Assembly (NCBI GenBank): GCA_003427395.1
Contig: BFEA01001299.1
Span: 42,024-63,784 of the forward strand
Length of the DNA stretch: 21,761 nucleotides
Direction: 5' to 3'
Source of the DNA: Chara braunii
Lineage: Eukaryota; Streptophyta; Charophyceae; Charales; Characeae
Of the stretch, positions 17,416 through 21,761 are shown in pieces. Below the pieces are notes generated by a model. That model was not told where the DNA came from. It ran no database searches and worked only from the letters and a program-made list of their open reading frames with translations. The number at the start of each line of letters is the position of its first letter. Position 1 is the first letter of the stretch. The position numbers were made by a program, and so were the translations under genes.

Positions 17416-17886
17416 TCAAAAGACTGTAAAGAAATCACGCTTATATAAGACATAAAAGACAGTCATGAGCTCGAGTTGGAAGAGGAAAAAAAGAAGGAAG
17501 ATGCTGAGGAGAACGCAGTGACTGGGATGATGAGGTGATGTGACGGCACAGGGGACAAAAGGAGGTGGAGTTGGCACTATGGCCTTGCTTACGGCGGGAG
17601 TGGAAGGAGCTCTAGGGATGTAAGGAGGTGAAGAGGCGCTATGTGCACCGTAGCGCGCGTCAATTTTTTTTCGGAGGAACTCCATCCTATTTGGAGATGG
17701 AGTCCTCTCGTACCACCTTGCTGGCGAGTAGCGGGGGTATGGCCTTGGGCGGCTGTAGCCTCGTGGCTCCTCCTCTTCCTCCTCCTCCGAACTATAATCT
17801 CGCTGTGCCCTGGCCGGCGGCTCCTCTTTAGCCTTCCCTCCTCTTCCTCCCCTTCCTTTACCTTGTCCTTGACGTGCTTCAGGCAT
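17416..17886 (-). CDS. Antisense ORF, RGG/acidic/SR-like (156 aa)
   Basis: The protein starts MPEARQGQGKGRGGRGGKAK, followed by an acidic run (SSEEEEEEEP), an Arg/Tyr/Pro-rich stretch (YSRPRPYPRYSPARWYERTPSP), a short helix (MEFLRKKIDARYG), a Ser/Pro-rich part and a hydrophobic C-terminus. RGG and RS-like composition suggests RNA binding, but I recognise no family. Upstream extension to 17955 only adds a hydrophobic lead (MTITFCTISLFSVPIL...). The ATG at 17886 is preferred because the RGG block begins there. It runs opposite to gag-pol, downstream of it, as do antisense ORFs in some plant Tat elements (Grande, RIRE2). A GTAAGC inside the 3' half (minus strand) could be a splice donor that removes the hydrophobic tail. 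A chance reading of purine-rich DNA remains possible. Confidence 0.45.
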   Translation of the reverse strand: MPEARQGQGKGRGGRGGKAKEEPPARAQRDYSSEEEEEEEPRGYSRPRPYPRYSPARWYERTPSPNRMEFLRKKIDARYGAHSASSPPYIPRAPSTPAVSKAIVPTPPPFVPCAVTSPHHPSHCVLLSIFLLFFLFQLELMTVFYVLYKRDFFTVF

Positions 17887-18012
17887 GACGAAAGGTGAGA
17901 GAACAATTAAGATAGGGACAGAAAACAAGGAAATAGTGCAAAAAGTTATAGTCAAAAGGAGTGAGTGGGATGCACACTAAGAGCAAAGAAAACGAGTTGA
18001 GAAAATAAAGTT

Positions 18013-18235
18013 TAGCGCCAAAAAGAAGAACGCAAACGCTAAGAGAAGAGGTTAGCGCAGAGAAAGAGACCTAGCACAAAGAGAGATGGCCAGCGCGGAG
18101 AGAGGGGACGAACACTTGGGGAGAAGATGTAACGCAGAGAAGGAAGGTGAGCGCAAAGAAGGAAGAAGTGCTCAGAAAAGTACGAGCTCTATGAGAAAGG
18201 TGAAGAATCCGCTAGCGCAAAAATGGTAGTGCGAA
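18013..18235. repeat. 19-bp tandem repeat (TAGCGCARAGARRGRR units)
   Basis: TAGCGC-like cores recur at 18053, 18072, 18091, about 18110, 18130, 18149 and 18168, i.e. every 19-20 bp. Looser units occur at 18013, 18033, 18213 and 18227. On the minus strand this is a pyrimidine-rich leader with repeated TGCGCTA, just upstream of the antisense ORF. It may serve as that ORF's promoter or leader. Confidence 0.75.
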
Positions 18236-18807
18236 AATCGCCTCAAGTCACGATGGAAATGAGCGAGAGCAATATTAGTTTGCGCTGTTTTATACCGAAA
18301 TTTCTCGTTTCGACCCAGCGGGGACGCTGGGTGGGGGGTTGGTATTATGTCGGAGGGCACAGTGTCGCGGCCCTCCTGTGTACCAAGTCTCTGCATAGTA
18401 CCAGTTTCCTGCTCTGGTGCCTGGATCGTTTCTCGGCGTGGACAGGTCCCGGTGGCGTAGCCCTCAGCAAAAGGGGTGCGCCACAGGACTTCCATTGGTC
18501 CACGTAGGCTCGGCGCCCTGCTGTACAGCAGAGCACAACCGCCCTGTGGCCGTGGTAACCGCCGGGTTCGCCTTGGGACGCGAAAGTAGAGGGATAGGCG
18601 TTGTCTTTTCTATTATGCACCAAGCACCCCTCTACAGGGTTATGGGTCAGGTGCATGATACTGGCAGCAGTCAGAGAAACAAAAGGCTAAAGCAAAAAAC
18701 AACAATGGAAAAAAAAACAAGGGTCTAATTCTAACACGGTTGGACTACTAGCTTTAGTTCGAGGAAATCTGATGGTCTCTGACCCCGGTTACCGTTGCGT
18801 TTCACTC

Positions 18808-18824
18808 TATTATTATTATTATTT
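18808..18824 (+). repeat. TTA microsatellite 1
   Basis: Short ATT/TTA run just before the segment resembling 19245-19350. Confidence 0.85.
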
Positions 18825-19180
18825 TGTTGTTATCGTTATTTCTGTTCCGCTTTNCTTGATTGGCCTGTTGTTTCGTAGGGAAGCCAACAGGACCGGACTT
18901 TGAGTTCGGGAGGTGGTATTGCGGTCTAGGCAGGTCCAACCCTTTGAATATCGTCTGTACCGGGTCCGCGCGTCTAAGGCTCCGCTCGGTAGGACCCCAG
19001 TAGCTGTACCGCAGGGCAGATACAGTGGGCCTGAAAAAGGGAAGTGTAAAAAAGAAAGAAAAAGGGGTAAGGATGAAAATCGGGTTTCGGGCTTGTGCGT
19101 GGATCTGCAACGCTACTCTGGTGAAGCTGTGGCGCAAAGGAAACTTGAAGCGCCGTCCTTTCTTTCCACATTGATTGTCA

Positions 19181-19187
19181 TTATTAC

Positions 19188-19229
<42 letters not shown>

Positions 19230-19242
19230 CAGTATTATTACT
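19181..19242 (+). repeat. TTA microsatellite 2
   Basis: About 20 TTA/ATT triplets with a few interruptions. Confidence 0.95.
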
Positions 19243-19697
19243 AATTTTTCCTATTTCCAGTTTTTTGCCTGTCGGCCTATCATCTCACGGGAAGGCCAAT
19301 GGTTAGTATTTCGAACTCGGCGAACCATAGCCTAAGTAGGCCGACCCCATGTATACTGTCTATGGGCTAACTTTGAATTGGCACAATGCGGTGAAAACCC
19401 AAAAGGAGGGCGACCCGCGGCCGCATTGGTAGGAGGAATATCACCCCCTGCAGGGGGTCATAAACCCCCTCCTTGCCATCGGACGTGGGTACCCATCAGG
19501 AGTAGCGTTCTGGTGTTTTTAATAGGAAGGAAATAGGTGGTCGGTATCCCGTTATGGGACCGCCTCATCGCCGCTGTTGGTCAGTACTAGCGCCGCGGAG
19601 TCCTGAAGGTGACAGTAGCAAGAGGACTAGTCTGTACTATGACCGTTGAGCTACGAATTCTGACTCTTCAAAAAGAAAATTTGTTTGAGAATATATG

Positions 19698-19718
19698 TTT
19701 TTTTTTTTTTTTTTTTTT
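19698..19718 (+). repeat. Poly(T) tract, 21 bases
   Basis: Uninterrupted T run. It could be the reverse-strand poly(A) of an old retroposed insertion or simple slippage. Confidence 0.9.
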
Positions 19719-19810
19719 ATACATTTCAAATTATTATTCGAATTTTTTTCAGCACGCCTGGATCGCTGCTCCTCTAAGTTCTATAAAAGAGGGAGCCCTT
19801 GGGTCTTCCG

Positions 19811-19830
19811 GCAAGGGAGTGAGGTTGTCG
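19811..19830 (+). other. Candidate polypurine tract and 3' LTR start
   Basis: GCAAGGGAGTGAGG, then T, then TGTCG at 19826-19830. TGTCG is the inverse of the CGACA that ends the inferred 5' LTR at 6784, giving a 5-bp terminal inverted repeat. The LTR would then be about 6.9 kb. TGTCG is expected several times in this region by chance, so this is weak. Confidence 0.3.
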
Positions 19831-20092
19831 TGATGCGAGTAGGGTGGTGATGGCTCGCTGAGGTCCTCAGTTCTTGACGGATCTGAGTCTGGTTAGCCAT
19901 CACCCGCTCACAGGGTATGAGTGTGGGCGGAGCGCTAGTGCTGGTTATTTGGCAGCCAGTTAACGGGCATCAACTGGCTACCTCGTTGTGCTGGCACGGC
20001 TAGCTTGAGACCAAGAAGTCAGGAGTAGTGGGTGTCTGTGCAAGCCGAGTGCCTATTTTTGGAGACAAGACTGTCTATTCTGAGCGAAAACC

Positions 20093-20614
20093 ATGGCGTT
20101 GCATGGATATAGACCTGGGTACGGGTATCACCAGGCCCGATGGAAACCTGTGTCCAGGGAAGGGCCCTGGATTACCGTCATACTCAATTATGACGGTGGA
20201 GATGAGCTGGTAATGAAGATCAACGTGGAGGGAGCAAGAGAGGGGGATATGCGGACTACCTCGAAGTTACAGGATGCGATTTCAGAGGCAAGAGACCGGG
20301 ATGAGAGACGTTGCAGGCGGGACGGAGTGACGGCAAGGCTACGGATAACGGTGGCCTATCATGAGACAGAGACTTCGATGGACACAACAGACCTGGAACA
20401 GATCCACCAGGACAAGGACTCAGGAGGGGAAAGTGAGATAAGCGATGCAGACCGAGAGACGGACCTCAGGTCCTGGAACAAGCCAGGGGAGATCCAGAAG
20501 CATCACCGGTCGGCAGACCCAGTGGAAGGAGGACCCGAGGCCAGCTCTCGTCAGTTGGCGCCCAGAGGCCGCGGAACGGGAGAGAGACAAGGCAGAGGGA
20601 AAGGACGCGTGTGA
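20093..20614 (+). CDS. LTR-borne ORF of unknown function, copy 2 (173 aa)
   Basis: Second copy of the 118-639 ORF, the same length, with the same Kozak context (AAAACCATGGCG) and stop. Twelve residues differ by eye (for example Leu to Gly at residue 11 and Ala to Asp in the helix); most differences in the C-terminal half are in charged low-complexity sequence. The predicted strands and helix survive. No indel has arisen in either copy across the ORF, yet the non-coding repeat up to base 974 is indel-free too, so this alone does not show selection. Function unknown. Confidence 0.45.
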   Translation: MALHGYRPGYGYHQARWKPVSREGPWITVILNYDGGDELVMKINVEGAREGDMRTTSKLQDAISEARDRDERRCRRDGVTARLRITVAYHETETSMDTTDLEQIHQDKDSGGESEISDADRETDLRSWNKPGEIQKHHRSADPVEGGPEASSRQLAPRGRGTGERQGRGKGRV

Positions 20615-20864
20615 GCGCACGGCGGCCAGAGGTCAACAGGTGGTTGTTCTGAGAAACGAAAAAGCCAAGGCAAATGCAGTAGGACGGCACGGGGGGCATA
20701 TACTTGTTCGACACGTGGCGCAGCAAGAGAGGGAGCAAGAGGGCGGTCAACGAGGGGTATGCGAGTGAGAGTGGACAGTATGCCCGGCGCACGCGGGGCA
20801 GTCTGACAGAACGGGAAAAGGAGGGAAGAGGAGAAAGGGGAACGAGTGAGCAGGTGGAAGATGG

Positions 20865-20872
20865 TGACGTCA
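20865..20872. promoter_or_regulatory. CRE-like palindrome TGACGTCA, copy 2 site 1
   Basis: Exact counterpart of 890-897; the 15-base flanked string is unchanged although neighbouring bases have diverged. Confidence 0.45.
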
Positions 20873-21222
20873 ACTGGACTGCTGTACGCAACTAGCCTGA
20901 AAAATGACTGTAATGAGTGGCGTACTAGTGAAAGTGTCGTGAGGCAGGCGATTGAGAGGTCAACGTTGCTCGTCTCTTGAGCAGCGGGGTTCAGCGTGTT
21001 TTGTCATCTTTCTACGCGCCTGACAAGATAACCCTCGGGGAATCATTTTTCATAAGGCGATTATCATGGAGAACTTCCAAAGGGGCTTTGATGTGCGCCG
21101 AGACAGTTGCCCAACCGCTTGATTATGTCGCTCACAAATTAAGAGAGGGTGCTGAATATCGGACACCTACTCTTCTTCCTTGGTGCATGTGAGCGGGACG
21201 CGTGAGTGAGAACTAGTGTTGG

Positions 21223-21230
21223 TGACGTCA
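21223..21230. promoter_or_regulatory. CRE-like palindrome TGACGTCA, copy 2 site 2
   Basis: Exact counterpart of 1266-1273; retained although the preceding ten bases differ at three positions. Confidence 0.45.
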
Positions 21231-21710
21231 ACTGCGTCTCCGCATTCTTGTACAATGGAGAGAGTCTCGTTTCATTGAATACGATTTTTCTTACCACCTG
21301 TTTCGCTGCCTCTGAGTGACCCTCAACTTGTGATTGCCAGAGGCTGCTGATGCGCTTCACTGTGGTTGCTCTGGTCGAAATTCTCAGATAAGATAGTGAC
21401 TATCGTGAGATAACTTCTTCTGACTTATTAATTTTCGGTTCTTTTCTTTCTTTTGTTTTGGTTAATTAGGATGATTGGTCGTTGTTAACCGGTTATGTCT
21501 TTATCATGACAAGGGTCAATCTTGCAGTGGATTGCGTGAGTAGGTAAACAAGGGGGAGAAGCCCGGACTCATAGTAATAATTGGAAATGTGCAGGCCGTG
21601 AAAAGAGTCCAACGTATGGGCTACTATTCTGAGAGAATTAGCAAGACTGAGGCGGTTGGATAATTTTGGTGTTGACGCTGTCGATTGGTCGTATTCCTCT
21701 GTGTTGAGAG

Positions 21711-21761
21711 CAGCGTTGTCACGCGGGGATCCCCGGGGCCCAAGCCGGGGTAGGGGTTTCA
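21711..21761 (+). mobile_element. Possible hAT-type transposon terminus
   Basis: CAGCGTTGTCACGCGG begins exactly where the second long repeat stops. hAT elements typically start CAG(N)G and make 8-bp target duplications; the preceding eight bases are GTTGAGAG. Only 51 bp are visible, GC-rich with GGGGATCCCC and CCCCGGGG palindromes, so the other end and any transposase are out of view. Unrelated flanking DNA is the alternative. Confidence 0.4.

Larger units (their letters stand above)
18240..19975. other. GC-rich non-coding region before the second long repeat
   Basis: I see no convincing gene; open frames occur on both strands without motifs. Contents: GC-rich text with small inverted repeats (CCCAGCGGGGACGCTGGG at 18314-18331; ACCCCCTGCAGGGGGT at 19443-19458), two TTA microsatellites, a 21-base T run and one unresolved base (N at 18854). 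Two segments, about 18840-18960 and 19245-19350, look like diverged copies of each other, each following a TTA run. A TG start for the 3' LTR may lie within it. Confidence 0.5.
1..21710 (+). mobile_element. Giant degenerate Ty3/gypsy-type LTR retrotransposon
   Basis: Long direct repeats at both ends bracket a + strand series of leader ORFs, Gag, CCHC zinc knuckle, aspartic protease, reverse transcriptase, RNase H, integrase and GPY/F. The RT-RNase H-integrase order identifies Ty3/gypsy (Metaviridae). The period between repeat copies is 19,975 bp, falling to 19,957 after an 18-bp indel. The left edge lies outside the window. If the PBS at 6789 marks the 5' LTR end, each LTR is at least 6.8 kb and the full element exceeds about 26 kb, in the range of the largest plant elements such as Ogre. 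Pol is broken by stops, so this copy is not autonomous. The host group is uncertain: pol looks fungal, while the PBS resembles that of plant Athila/Tat elements. Confidence 0.85.
19976..21710 (+). repeat. Long direct repeat, copy 2 (3' LTR, interrupted)
   Basis: Matches 1-1753 with about 4% substitutions and one 18-bp deletion. The match ends exactly after GTTGAGAG (21703-21710). In copy 1 the sequence goes on with GTCTGGCTG; here it goes on with CAGCGTTGTC. This is best read as a 3' LTR cut by a later insertion. Confidence 0.9.

Noticed and set aside
17628-17898. Plus-strand frames opposite the antisense ORF
   Set aside because: They are shadows of the RGG/acidic minus-strand frame, with Leu/Pro/Ser-rich composition and no motif.
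18300-19975. A gene or rRNA in the GC-rich block
   Set aside because: Frames are short and motif-free on both strands, and no rRNA core or tRNA box pattern was recognised.

Overview
The window is eukaryotic repeat DNA with no recognisable host housekeeping gene. Most of it is one very large, decayed Ty3/gypsy-type LTR retrotransposon on the + strand. The RT and RNase H resemble the fungal (basidiomycete-type) Ty3 pol lineage. The primer-binding site at 6789-6806 is of the tRNA-Asp type best known from plant Athila/Tat elements. I therefore call the host only as a fungus or a plant/alga.

Layout. (1) 1-1753 is repeated at 19976-21710, with about 4% divergence counted by eye and one 18-bp indel. 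(2) 1754-6784 is mostly non-coding. It holds minisatellites, a TATA-like box, a poly(A) signal and two broken small ORFs. It ends in CA just before the PBS. (3) 6785-9637 is a leader packed with tandem, mutually related, mostly broken small ORFs of unknown function. (4) 9638-12047 holds Gag and then a zinc-knuckle/aspartic-protease ORF. (5) 12039-15325 is Pol (RT, RNase H, integrase, GPY/F) in the -1 frame, with seven in-frame stops and no frame change. (6) 15326-19975 is a long 3' region with hairpin-rich and tandem-repeat arrays, an antisense RGG/acidic/SR-like ORF with a 19-bp repeat array before its start, and GC-rich non-coding DNA. (7) 19976-21710 is the second repeat copy. It stops abruptly and is followed by 51 bp that begins like a hAT transposon end (CAGCGTTGTC).

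Favoured model: the 1.75-kb direct repeats are only the visible parts of much longer LTRs. The 5' LTR would run from before base 1 to 6784 (at least 6.8 kb), and the 3' LTR would be interrupted at 21710 by a hAT-like insertion. The whole element would then exceed about 26 kb. The 5' edge of the LTR cannot be fixed from this window.

How the parts would work together: transcription starts in the LTR, tRNA-Asp primes at 6789, and Gag and the protease ORF are expressed. A UUUUUUA slippery heptamer at 12032-12038 gives -1 entry into Pol just before the ORF2 stop. This copy is dead: Pol has seven stops, and two of the three integrase catalytic positions are lost. The most unusual feature is the family of small domains (apparent strand-strand-helix-strand-helix pattern) placed in tandem before gag, with possible relatives inside the LTR.
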